From: Plutella xylostella
Lineage: Eukaryota > Arthropoda > Insecta > Lepidoptera > Plutellidae
Direction: 5' to 3'
Assembly: GCF_932276165.1 (NCBI RefSeq)
Contig: NC_063984.1
Span: 5,959,501 to 6,023,500 of the forward strand
Length of the DNA: 64,000 nt
The translations under genes were made by a program, and so were the position numbers. The notes under the pieces were generated by a model, which ran no database searches, was not told the origin of the DNA, and saw only the letters and a list, made by a program, of their open reading frames with translations. This document shows, piece after piece, positions 1 through 10,152 of the stretch (position 1 is the first letter of the stretch; each line of letters opens with the position of its first letter).

Positions 1-2100
1 TATTGAATTAGACCACCGCAGCCGATGAAAGTGATTGTATGGAATTTAAATTGTGCAGAGGCTTTTAGAGTAAGTAAATTAAATTATTTATTGAATTAGT
101 GCGATAATTATTAATGTAAATAAGCTAGGAATTTATTCGGCGTAGGTTGACCCAACCAGCCATTTTTAACAGGAATTCATAAATAATTAATTACAGTGTA
201 TTTATTCTTAAACTGTAACTTAGCCTTACATACTAGTTGAATTATTTGGCTAACCCTTGGTCTATAATTTTATTGAAGTTACGGATCCGCAAACATACTC
301 ATTCATTTGATAAACTTGTTTTTGTTTCTTGTGAAAGTTTATTCATTGAATTTATTTAATCCAGTACCCCTACTCTTGAAAGGCAATGTAATGCGTCTGT
401 CTTGCGTTCTCAACATTTAAAAAAACTTAACTTCTCTTCAAAAGCGTTTTTACAAAGAGTAAAAATACTATCATGATCAGCTAGGTAATGCCTTTTTGAG
501 AACTTAGCACTAAGAACCAAGTACCCAAATGAAGAATTTATTTTACATTTTTTCCGAAAAAGGCTTTTTTGTAAAGTAACTTCTAAATTGTATGCATTAT
601 ATTCAGGTTCTCAAATAGGCATTATCTAGCTGATGATATTAGTATTTTTTCTTTTTGGAAAAACGCTTCTGAAGTTGATTTTTTTAATGTTGAGAACGCA
701 AGACAGACGCAATACATTGCGTTTCAAGGGTAGGGGCAGGTACTACTTAAGGTAAGGGTGAGTAATGTTGTTCAAAATGTTGCCAATATTCTTTTAGAAA
801 TAAGATTGGATGTTATATTTGATTAATTAGGTATGCGTTGAAGCCCCATGGTCGTACTTATAAAGGCACTTATATAGTATTGGTAGATTCGTTATTATAG
901 GTATTTTATTGTAAAAAATGCACAAATAATTATTATCTAAACATAGGCGTTCCGAAGTTAGTAGGCATCGTAGTATATTAACTATTGTCTATGAGTTCTC
1001 GATTCCCTACAAAGATTATACTGATTATTACATATTATTATTTTTATTATTATAATGACTATATCGTAGCCTAAATCTAAATCGAAATCATTTACCAAAT
1101 TAATTATAATGGTTACGACCCCCAAACATTTCAACAGTAAGTACTAGTAAAAAAAATATTAAATGTATCTTTAATTTACTGATCAATGGATTTATGATAC
1201 AACGATGAGGATTTGTTAGTAAGTATTATTTACCAATATTTATTTAAAGCATTTCAACTGGTAATTTTAGTACGTACCTATTTTATTGTTGTACCTATTT
1301 ATTAATTTATTATACTTACCGAAATCAAGTTAATTATTAAATAAAAAAGATACCAAACTGTGATAACCATGGTGTGAAATTAGATGAAATGAATATTAAA
1401 ATGTATATTTATTTTGCAGATACAAGTAAAATGTATAGGTATAGTAATGTTGAATACTTCATTGAATACGTTAGTGGTTTGATTAAGTAGGTTATAGATA
1501 CTATGATGTGGTTAATTCAAAATAAGCCGTAATTCTAGCTATTTTTGTTTTAAATATAATACATAACCTGTCGGTAGTTTCCAAGTTTATGTAAAAAATT
1601 CTACTCATTTAGTTTCAGTGCAATGGTGATAAGTTGGTAACCGATACGTTAAACGTTGAAAACCATTTTAACAAATTTTAATTTGTGTAATGTTGCACCG
1701 ACTAGTACCTGATACTCGATATTGAAACATGTGTGTAGGAAATAAAAGTACGAAAAAAGTGTGACATGAAGCCAAATAAATTTATCGCTTATTAACTGTA
1801 ATGTTACGTTAATGTTTTATATTTAACAATAAAGCCTTTGAACACTAATTACTCGGTTTCATTTAATTATCTAGCAATAATTAATTACTTTGCTCATAAT
1901 ACTAGAGATTGCTAAAGCAGTGAGTTGTCGGTTCCGGGCCACTGGTGTTGCAGCGGTGATGTTGGCTATGCATGAGGCAGGTATGCTACATACATATTTG
2001 AAATTTCAAATATCCGCTCCTGATTGCCAAACATACAAATAAACGTAATTCAGTCGAAACTTCAATCACGCGTTTAAATACGCAGGGCGGTGTGGAGCGC
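1..2100. other. AT-rich gene-free left flank
   Basis: No coding exon is convincing here. Apart from the foldback element at 367-736 the sequence is AT-rich and carries scattered TAGGTA/TACCTA words. The last 150 bases before 2150 become more GC-rich and probably form the promoter of the small secreted-peptide gene that starts at 2153. Confidence 0.5.
367..736. mobile_element. Foldback MITE with long inverted arms
   Basis: The left arm starts CCCCTACTCTTGAAAGGC and the right end closes with its imperfect reverse complement, ending ...CAAGGGTAGGGG. The arms pair over roughly 150 bases each. For example, GCGTCTGTCTTGCGTTCTC on the left matches its complement at about 693-712, and GCTAGGTAATGCC pairs with GGCATTATCTAGC. 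The centre is short and noncoding. I see no transposase and could not fix a clean target-site duplication. This architecture fits a non-autonomous DNA element. Confidence 0.7.
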
Positions 2101-2114
2101 GGCTACTACTTTCC

Positions 2115-2120
2115 TATAAA
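2115..2120 (+). promoter_or_regulatory. Putative TATA box of the Trp-rich peptide gene
   Basis: TATAAA lies 38 bases before the ATG at 2153, in a locally GC-rich stretch. Transcription starting about 30 bases downstream would leave only a very short 5' leader. This is a sequence match only, and the spacing is plausible for an inducible insect promoter. Confidence 0.4.
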
Positions 2121-2152
2121 TCGAACCGGCCGGTTCTCAATAACTTGGTACA

Positions 2153-2480
2153 ATGAGGTTTCGAGTAAGTATCCGTATGCACGCGAAAGTGAAAGAGATA
2201 ACAGTGATAGTGAGAGTTAAATGTAAAACAAAAGAAAGGTGATAGAATTCTAGAACGTTCCATATAGTGAAGTGTGTTTTACTTGTAGGTGATGGTGGTC
2301 CTAGTGGTCCTGGCGGTAGTAGGCGCGGCGTGGGCCGTGGAGGTGGCGCCGGCCGCGGAGACCGAGTCCCCGCGAGACCTGCTGCTGGATGCACTTGAGA
2401 CGGCCGCCGAGCCCGACCTCGACAACGACTCCTCCTTCTGGCGCTGGTGGAAGCCCTGGAAGAACTGGAAATGGGGTTAA
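2153..2480 (+). CDS. Small secreted precursor with Trp-rich basic C terminus (possible antimicrobial or amidated peptide)
   Basis: Two coding exons, 2153-2164 (only four codons, MRFR) and 2289-2480, are joined by a 124-bp intron with a GTAAGT donor and a TTGTAG acceptor in frame. The product has 67 residues. Residues 1-20 form a classic signal peptide with a Val/Leu core ending in AWA. Residues 21-51 are acidic (ten Asp/Glu, one Arg). Residues 54-67 read FWRWWKPWKNWKWG, with six Trp, four basic residues and a terminal Gly that could serve as an amide donor. An acidic prosegment neutralising a basic Trp-rich tail is typical of antimicrobial precursors, and indolicidin is the compositional analogue, but I recognise no family. 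An AATAAA at 2712-2717 could end the transcript. A neuropeptide-like role is the alternative. The reading frame and signal peptide are clear, while the function is inferred. Confidence 0.65.
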
Positions 2481-2608
2481 ATCATAATCCATAATTTTGT
2501 CTAGGCTTAATCATAAGTTTGCCAAGCACTTTTTGTTAATATACTTAATTTCTATAAGTAGTTTACTTTAGTACTGTTTCTGATGGTATTTTTTTGTTTT
2601 GTTACTAG

Positions 2609-2742
2609 GTCGTATGTTTGAAAATCAGTTATCACACTCTTCTGATATGGCGAAGAGTGGTGCTATGGGACGTCGGAAACCTAAGAAGAATAAGTTTAAA
2701 ATAGTTTTCAAAATAAATCGCTATGAGTCAGCAGATAGATAA
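2609..2742 (+). CDS. Possible alternative third exon of the Trp-rich peptide gene
   Basis: A strong pyrimidine-rich acceptor (TTTTGTTTTGTTACTAG) ends at 2608. Downstream, 43 codons stay open to TAA at 2740-2742. If exon 2 were spliced at 2475/2476 the phase fits exactly: the Gly codon is rebuilt and Arg follows, giving WKWGR, a typical amidation signal. The extension then contains GAMGRRKPKKNK, a second Gly plus dibasic site. Against it, the donor GTTAAA is weak, and an AATAAA lies within this stretch. It may be an alternative form, or simply 3' UTR. Confidence 0.3.
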
Positions 2743-3207
2743 TCATTTTAGTTTTATTTCGTTTTGTGCTTACTTATATACCTACCTACTGTAATATTTG
2801 CTGTTTACCTGCTATGAAGTTAGGTAGCGGTAGTAGCCATCATATTATACATATATAATTCTAGTGGCGGGGGTACCTACCTAAGTTAGGAAGGTACATA
2901 TTATTTATGTGGAAGGCCTTAGAGCGATTCCCCACGAGCGCCTCACCGCTGACCGCAGGCCTTGAAAAAGGGCGAGTTAGGTCTGTCCGACATTTTCATA
3001 TTGTTTCTTTATCTGCGCGCATTTTGCCTATACCTACAACATCATCATCAGCCAATGCTATACCGAAGTCACACATTTGATAGCCATAAAAAAAAACTTA
3101 TTGATTGACATTTGATTGATTGACAACAAACCTAATTAAATGAAAATTGCATTTTGTAAACATATTAAATTCGAACTACATGAGCTGTGAACTGGAATTT
3201 AATTAAA
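2743..3207. other. Intergenic spacer before RSPH10B
   Basis: No exon or clear repeat is seen. The spacer is AT-rich with a small GC-rich patch around 2930-2985. An in-frame TGA at 3181-3183 sits just ahead of the RSPH10B start. Confidence 0.4.
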
Positions 3208-6200
3208 ATGTATTATGTGGATGAACAGAAAACCCTGACCCGGCGTAGTAGCTCGCTGGTCGTGGAAAGGATCCAGGAGAAGAGGGAATCTGAAGCTCAG
3301 CCTCAGCCATCCGCTAGAGTGGAATCCACTCCGCGCTTACAAAGCGAATCCATTTCCTCAATATCTTTCCAACCGAGGATCGATGTACGAACGGAAATTA
3401 TTAATAAAATGTTCGAGGCCATGCTGCCACACATTATTGAGTCATGGGAGGTGATCAAACCACTTGAGGAGCCATTGGGTTTAGTTTCCGAAATTAACAT
3501 TCCGACGTTGCCAATTGCCACTACTGAAAAGCCCGAGAAGGTTGAGAAAATGACGAAGAAAAGGGGTGAGAATGAAAAACCTACGTAGTTAATGCCAAAA
3601 AGATCTCTTGATAACAAACTACCGTTATGTTTCATTATGTTTCCTTTTTACAACAGCGTCAAAACAAAAGAAAAGCCAAGTAAAATCTGAATCAATTCAA
3701 ATGGTGAATATAGTTAAGTACCTAACATTAATTAGATACTAAATTGACCAATGTATGTAGGTACTTATGTAATTTTAACAATTTAAGTAAACTACCCCTT
3801 CAGTCGCCGAGTGAGCCGAGTTTGTCGACCATTCCCAGCGAGCGCGTGGTCATCCGTTTCCGGAACGGAAACAGCTACGAAGGCCCCGTTTACATGAAAC
3901 GCATGCACGGCAATGGACGTTTCCAATGGGCTGATGGTACTATTTACATGGTAAGATAATTAGATAGCTTCAATAATAGTGAAACAATAGTGAAACTCAT
4001 TTGGGCAAAGCATTGCACTCCAACCTATATCTTATTCTGACAGGGAAATTTCGAAAACAACGTTATAACGGGCCTCGGAAAAATTCAGTTCAAAGACGAG
4101 ACATGGTATGAGGGTGAGTGGGCCGACAACATCAGGCACGGGGCCGGTCTGTTCGTGGATTCGCGGCAGCAGCGCTCCTACAGCGGCGCCTGGAGCCTCG
4201 GCGCCAAGCACGGCCGCGGCGTCATACACTACGGGAGAGACAATTTCTACGACGGAGACTGGGATAATGTGAGAATTGTTTGAGTAACTTATGTTATAAT
4301 ATCGATTATCGAATACTTAATTAGGTTTACCTTTGTGCGTGCTTGCCATGGCTATGACTGTGACAAAATGTTTAGTCTTCATATTTGCCAAAGCTTCGAT
4401 GTATTACTTAACTAACTTACGTAGAATTATTTTAGTAGGTATATGTAATCTAGACGTAACATGCTTAGCCCTTGTTAATATTGTGTTGGCAGAACACCCG
4501 CAGTGGATTCGGGACCCGCGAATACTGCTTATCAAGTGGATACAAAGGGGAATGGAAAAACAATGTCATGGAGGGTAAAGGGTTAATGATATGGCCGAAC
4601 CACGACGTAAGTTACTGCACTTACCCTCGTTTAGTTAGGTAACCATAGGTATCTTTTCATTTTTACAGCATTTTTCATAACACACTATTTCAGTTTTACA
4701 GAGGTGACTGGAAAATCGGGAAGATGTGGGGCTACGGTGTGTATACGTGGGATGCCTACAAGAACATGTCCATGGCGCATCCCACACTGAGCGTGTACCG
4801 CGGCGACTGGGAACGCGGTATGAGGAACGGATACGGAATACTCGACTTGGGATTCTCTCTGGGATCCCAGTACAAAGGAGAATTTAAAGACAATAAAAAG
4901 CATGGAGTAGGAAAATTCATCACCAACAACGGTTTCATCATACAAGACAGACATTTGTTCAATAACGATACTATGGCGTCGTTTGCTTCGGAGAAGGAAT
5001 CCGACTATATTAGCTACTCCAAAAACGAAAGAACACCAATTGTACTCAATATGTGTGACGGTACAGTGGGATTAACTTACCATATAAATGAAGCTCTTAC
5101 AAATATTGCTAAGGACGAAAACATTAGAGCTGATATTATTAATGAATACATAGAAAACAATATGGGTGATTGCAAGCTCGAACCGAGCTACGTTCGTAGA
5201 CAAACGGACATCCCCTTAAATCTTGAAGACTTCGTGCAGTTTGAAGTCAGATCCTTACAGAATGCTTTGCAATGCTACCAAGAAGAACTTCAACGTATTT
5301 ATAACCAGTACGCAACTATTTGTAATACTGAAGAAATTGGTTTTACCCCTATTTTAATCCGATTGTATTTATGGCAATTATTCTACGATTGTGACATTCA
5401 TGATAAGGGACTGACTCTTGTAACTATGGATAGAATGTTTCACCGCAATCCCAAATGGATGGCGAGAAGTTTGCACCACCCATTTGAAAAAGTTTACTAC
5501 TGGCAGTACTTACACAATCTGGTGGCTGTCGCTTGTAAATTGTATTGTGACACGAAACTACCTTCTGCGAAGCCAGATACAATCGTGGCAGCTGCCTTCA
5601 GAAAATTCATGGAAAATGACTTGATACCTAGTGCTGGAAAGTGTAAAGGTAAAGGAAACCACCATCAATACATACAGTATCCTAGGTACAAATTATTAAG
5701 GAAGGCGGTAAGTACATATACTTACCTACTTATATCATCAGATAGACATGACGCTTCTTCCAATTCCAGGAAAGCTAGTGAACGGCTACGGGCGGTCGAT
5801 CCCGCTGAAGCCCGTATACCGGCTGTACCGGAGCCTCGGCGAGCCCCACTCGGTACGCGCCTTCCTCCGCGCAGTGCGGCGCCCGCGGCACCAGGCGGCG
5901 TGGAGCCCGCAGCCGGGCCTGGTGGATGTGCCAGCTGATGCGCCACTTGTCGAGGGAACCAACGCGTATCGTGTCGGCGACGAACTGCACTTTGTCCCGA
6001 GTTAGTAGCTTACCCGTAACTTTTGACATCTGAATTCTACAACAATACACTTACGGGCAAAGAAAAAGTTCCATTGAGAAAATCACCAAATTTAAAAAAA
6101 CCTTCTTAACGGATACAATACAATACAAACACTCACACCTTGTACGAATGTATTCCCTTTCGGGGTAGGCAGAGGTGCATTGCTGCACCCACTTTTCGCC

Positions 6201-7189
6201 AGTGTTATGTAAGTCCCAATGTAATAGGGGGCGGGCCGATTGCCATTTTACAGGCACATCCAAGACCCGAGAACAAATATCTGTGTTTAAACAAATATCT
6301 GCCCAAGCCGGGAATCGAACCCGGGACCTTCGGCTCAGTAGTCAGAGTCACTAACCACTACGCCATTCGGCCGTTAACGGATAAAACTAACTTAATGCCA
6401 CCTTCTGCAAAATTTTAGTAGGTACCTACATTTTACGGTGCACCAGAATATTAGTTACCAACTAAAAACGTAAATATTTGGTACTTACAAATCCTTACTA
6501 ATATTATAAATGCGAAAGTAACTGTGTCTGTCTGTCTGTCTGTTACTCTTTCACGCCAAAACTACTGAACGGATTTGAATGAAATTTGGTATACATATGG
6601 TTTAGACCCTGAGAAAGAACATAGGCTACTTTTTATCCCGGAATTCCCACGGGAAAACTTTTTAAGGCGAAGCGAAGCTCGCGGGAACAGCTATTTCTTA
6701 TAAAACGTTTAAAAAAATAGGGCCATTTGGTGGTGGTATATTATGTTAGTGGAACTGTTTCCTTGCACGTGAGTGTAAGTATTTTAAAGTGGGTAGGTAC
6801 AGGTAGGTACACAAAGTTCATAGTTAAGTAATACGTGAGCTCTCATCAAAAGATACGTTTGCTGCACTGTACTTACCTCATTCTAATTTTCAGATAAACT
6901 ATATAACGATATTGATCCTGAACAATTCAGCACTCCGAGCTCAATGGACTTAAAATTATTCAATTTTGGAAATTTGACTACTAAAAGTATGATAAACATT
7001 TTTGCTGAAATATTTCCCCAAATGTTGGAAAATGGTCACATCATGTGCATCGACACGGATCTTACGTTTTTGGAATTTTTCGAAGGGTTTATAGCTTGCG
7101 CTGAGGAGAGTATCAGGGTTAAAGACGAAGAACTAGAATGGAGAGAGAAGTTTTCCAAAAGTAAGGCGGGTTCTGTCAAAGGAAAATAA
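3208..7189 (+). CDS. RSPH10B: Radial spoke head 10 homolog B (MORN-repeat axonemal protein)
   Basis: Eight coding exons splice in consistent phase: 3208-3565, 3657-3703, 3804-3950, 4044-4268, 4493-4606, 4694-5707, 5742-6000 and 6894-7189, giving 819 residues (human RSPH10B is about 870). The start is the first ATG after an in-frame TGA at 3181. Residues 1-135 are a polar, low-complexity N terminus. From about 150 to 375 there is a run of MORN repeats of the type YEGxWxxxxxHGxG (for example WYEGEWADNIRHGAG and YKGEWKNNVMEGKG). The rest is the family's C-terminal region. RSPH10B belongs to the radial spoke head that links spokes to the central apparatus in motile axonemes, so testis/sperm expression is expected. 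The donor GTTAGT at 6001 is needed, because reading through gives an immediate TAG. The last intron carries a SINE and a TCTG-run repeat. Confidence 0.85.
6130..6374 (-). mobile_element. tRNA-derived SINE (copy 1) in the last RSPH10B intron
   Basis: Read on the minus strand, the head begins GGCCGAATGGCGTAGTGGTT, an A box (TGGCGTAGTGG), followed by a B box GGTTCGATTCC (plus positions 6311-6321). A linker with a repeated CAGATATTTGTT follows, and then a tail around 6130-6260 containing the complement of CTTTCGGGGTAGGCAGAGGTGC. The head and linker recur almost unchanged at 23288-23400, but the tail there is different. Confidence 0.8.
6488..6702. repeat. Lepidopteran interspersed repeat with TCTG run
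   Basis: It starts ACTAATATTATAAATGCGAA, followed by a short TCTG/TGTC tandem run, then a block with GGATTTGAATGAAATTTGG, and closes with GAAGCGAAGCTCGCGGGAAC. I recognise this layout from memory as a very common lepidopteran non-autonomous element (Helitron/Lep1-like), but the class is not proven here. A short remnant of the terminal block (GTCGAAGCGAAGCTTGCGGG) recurs at about 42222-42241. Confidence 0.65.
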
Positions 7190-7733
7190 AGGATCTCTAT
7201 CTCTACATAAACACTTAATTAGTTAATACTGTCTTTTTCTACTCAGTGTTTGAATATAAGTACCTAACATAAATTGCCTTGTTTTTATATCTACCTCGGT
7301 AGTTACTTTTTTTACCTATATTTCAAATCATTATTGATAACAATGTAAGATTCTGAAGTGGTGTGCTCGGTCTCGGACTAGCTAGAGAAGTTGGTACTTT
7401 ACCTATACTTACTTATGTTCTTTGGACTCGCATATAAACTAACTAACTCGCATATAGGTACCTAAAGGTAAGTAAGTATAGACTACAACATTTTGTCGAG
7501 CATGTGTAACGTTCGTACGAATGCAGGCAAAAGCATGATAAAAAACATTCGTAAAAGGATGATACTTATATATTTTTATTGCATGTTGTGTAATGTACCT
7601 GTTGTGTGATGCCAATAAATAAATAAATACACTAGAACATATCAGAGAGCGGCACGTTGTTCTGTTACAAGTAAATGTTGTAGTCGGGTTTGGGGTCGGA
7701 TACAGTATTAGGTACTTACATTATAGTCTATAT
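7190..7733. other. Intergenic, downstream of RSPH10B
   Basis: AT-rich with TAGGTA/TACCTA words and no exon. An AATAAA lies near 7613 (CCAATAAATAAATAAATAC), about 425 bases after the RSPH10B stop, and may end that transcript. The 8-bp direct repeat GTCTATAT at 7726-7733 is the left target-site duplication of the hAT element. Confidence 0.4.
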
Positions 7734-8376
7734 TAGAGATGCCACGAATATTCGGCAACTATTCGGTATTCGGCCTATTCGGCCAGTTTTTTCAGTATTC
7801 GGTATTCGGCCGAATAGTGCGTACTATTCGGGCCGAATACCGAATAGTAAATCATGTAAAAATGACATGTTATTTTAATCAAAATTGTGTATTTATTTCC
7901 AAATCACAACATTTTAGTACTTACAATTAATCAGTAGTAAGTTGTGCTCGATAAAAACGAGCATTTCAGCATTTTTGGTAGCCCACTATTGCGCTTTTCA
8001 TTGTAACCATCCTCAGAAAATAATCTCTTACTATAAACGCTACTTCCAGGTGAAGAAAGATAAGTTTTTGCAAATTTCAAAAGGTTCGGGTATTGTTTTT
8101 TGTTTGCTGACCACCACTTGTAAGGATCGGCCATCCGATGTAGGCGAACTATATATTATCAAATAAAAATTCAACTCGTTTGCTACAGCATTCTGCCTCC
8201 TAATAATTAGCATTTCTCATATAATCTGTAGCGACTTCTTCAAAGCAGTTGCAGGAACAAAAAAACAGGTTGTAGCGCCGAATATTCGGCGGCCGAATAT
8301 TCGGCGCTTCGGCCGGCAGCGTCGCCGAATATTCGGTATTCGGTATTCGGCCAATTCACTATTCGTGGCAACACTA
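7734..8376 (-). mobile_element. Non-autonomous hAT element with perfect 8-bp target duplication
   Basis: The element is 643 bp. Its ends are TAGAGATGCCACGAATA on the left and, reverse-complemented, TAGTGTTGCCACGAATA on the right. It is flanked by perfect GTCTATAT duplications at 7726-7733 and 8377-8384. Terminal TAGNGNTG and an 8-bp duplication are hallmarks of hAT transposons. Both subterminal regions are packed with ATTCGG/CCGAAT words. The interior holds a remnant of the transposase C terminus on the minus strand. It is probably immobile without a helper. Confidence 0.9.
7931..8134 (-). pseudogene. hAT transposase C-terminal dimerisation-domain remnant
   Basis: About 67 codons on the minus strand include PYKWWSANKKQYPNLLKFA and later KRLFSEDG. 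This matches the pattern of the hAT family C-terminal dimerisation region (DPLxWWxxN...YPxLxxxA...ERxFSxxG). The catalytic DDE core and the zinc finger are absent, so this is an internal-deletion derivative. Confidence 0.75.
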
Positions 8377-8384
8377 GTCTATAT

Positions 8385-8978
8385 CTATACTCACCTTAAG
8401 CCGATACCTAACTGTTGATGTACAGTCACAGACGAGTTCTCGAGAGGAGACCAATGTACAGTCAGCTGGTAGCTATACAAATTTGAACCTTGTCAATCTA
8501 ACAAACCGCCTATCCATTCATTGAAGCATTGACGGCTCGTCAGTTTGACAAGGTACAGAAGTGTATAACAACAAGATAACAACTTATGCAGCTGACCGTA
8601 CCTAACTAATACGTACAGAAAATAGGGTGTATTATACAGAGTGTTGCAAAAGTGGTATAGGACTAGAATATTATAGTATGATTATAGTTAACTGCGTATA
8701 GGTAGGGTTACCTAAGTAGGGTGAAAAAACAGTATTAGCCTTTATAGTTTCAGAATAATAACCACGTCGATTACAGCTCGTGTATTTACGGTTTGTGTCA
8801 TTATATGGTCATTATTGTACGTTGTTTATGCTAGGTAAAGGCATAGACTAGAATATTATAAGCACAGATTATAAGGTAAAGGTAAACAAAGGAAAGTACC
8901 AGTAAGAAATTTGATAAAACTTACCTATATAACTAGTTATATTCCGCAATTTACTAGGAAATCTTTAACGAAAATACA
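8385..8978. other. Intergenic spacer before the CFAP95-like gene
   Basis: No exon is seen. Around 8633-8660 a stretch reading TATACAGAGTGTTGCAAAAG resembles the terminal sequence of the CAGGGTGT elements found at 32.88 and 56.7 kb, and is probably a short decayed copy. Confidence 0.35.
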
Positions 8979-10073
8979 ATGAGATCAACACATCCGACCG
9001 CGAAAAAGCCCCCGCAAATAATATTCACCAAAAACACGTATAGTCCTGGAGTGAAAGTGGAAAATTGGGACTACAGTCGTTTTGCTGAAGTTAAAGACAA
9101 CTATGTATATCGCGACCGTCTAAGCAATCAAGTGAGCACATACTGTCGGCTAGGTACTCAAGACCAGCCGTTTACTACTGAAACTAGGGAAATGCTCGCA
9201 CAGATTCACACTAAAACTGACCCTGTGTACACCTTCAAGCCACTCGTGAACTTTACATCTTATCCGTGTACTGAGTAAGTATATAATAATATGCAACAAG
9301 TTAGCCTATAAATAGTAAATATGAAAATAGGCCTCGGTACCTACCTACAAAAATAGATTTATATTTCTACCTACGCGCTAGTCTTGTGGGTACCTAGTTA
9401 CCCGACTTTGAAAATGCTACAATGACAACGATACCTAACTGACCTGTACCTATTATTTCAAAGTTAAGACAAAACGGCTTACCAGCCACGAGGCCCGATA
9501 ATGCATATTTACCAAGTATGTAGGTATATGCAACTATGGCCATCATTATTTTGTGCTATAGAACAAATATAGGTAGGTATTAAATAGATCTTACCTCATT
9601 GACTCATTGCAGTACGCCTGGTAGAAACAAATTAATGAAGAATGCTAATTTGGCTCAACTACCTCCCGACTACGGCGTTATGGATTATATTTCAACACAC
9701 CAAGATGACTTTAGGAACCCTTACCCATGTGTTATGAAACCGGTAAGTACTAAAACTAACAACCTAAACCTTAAAAAAAATAAAAAATAAATAAATTTAT
9801 TTATTTCAAAGCCAAAAACATAAGAAAAGGAACAATCTTACAAAGGTTCATAAAATAAGTATAGGCTGTACAGAATATGCTTAAATCGTGTCCCCTGATT
9901 CCCAAACTAGGTAGAAACCTGTACGATGAGGATCAGCGGTCACTCACCGTGCTAACAAAGATACAACCTAAAAGTAGGTATATCAAAATATATGCAAGAA
10001 AGTTATTACAAACAAGGTTAAGCAATAATTAAGAGTAGGTACAATAGCTGTAGGGTACAAGTAATATATGAGT

Positions 10074-10152
<79 letters not shown>

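Noticed and set aside
5770..6005. Alternative RSPH10B acceptor at 5767-5769 (CCAG)
   Set aside because: In the required phase it gives an immediate TAG. The acceptor ending at 5741 keeps the frame open.
6300..6374. Complete-looking A and B boxes suggesting a tRNA gene
   Set aside because: The same unit recurs at 23330-23400 followed by a conserved SINE linker, so it is a SINE head rather than a tRNA gene.
7690..7930. Overlapping frames at the left end of the hAT element
   Set aside because: They are translations of the ATTCGG subterminal repeat array rather than genes.
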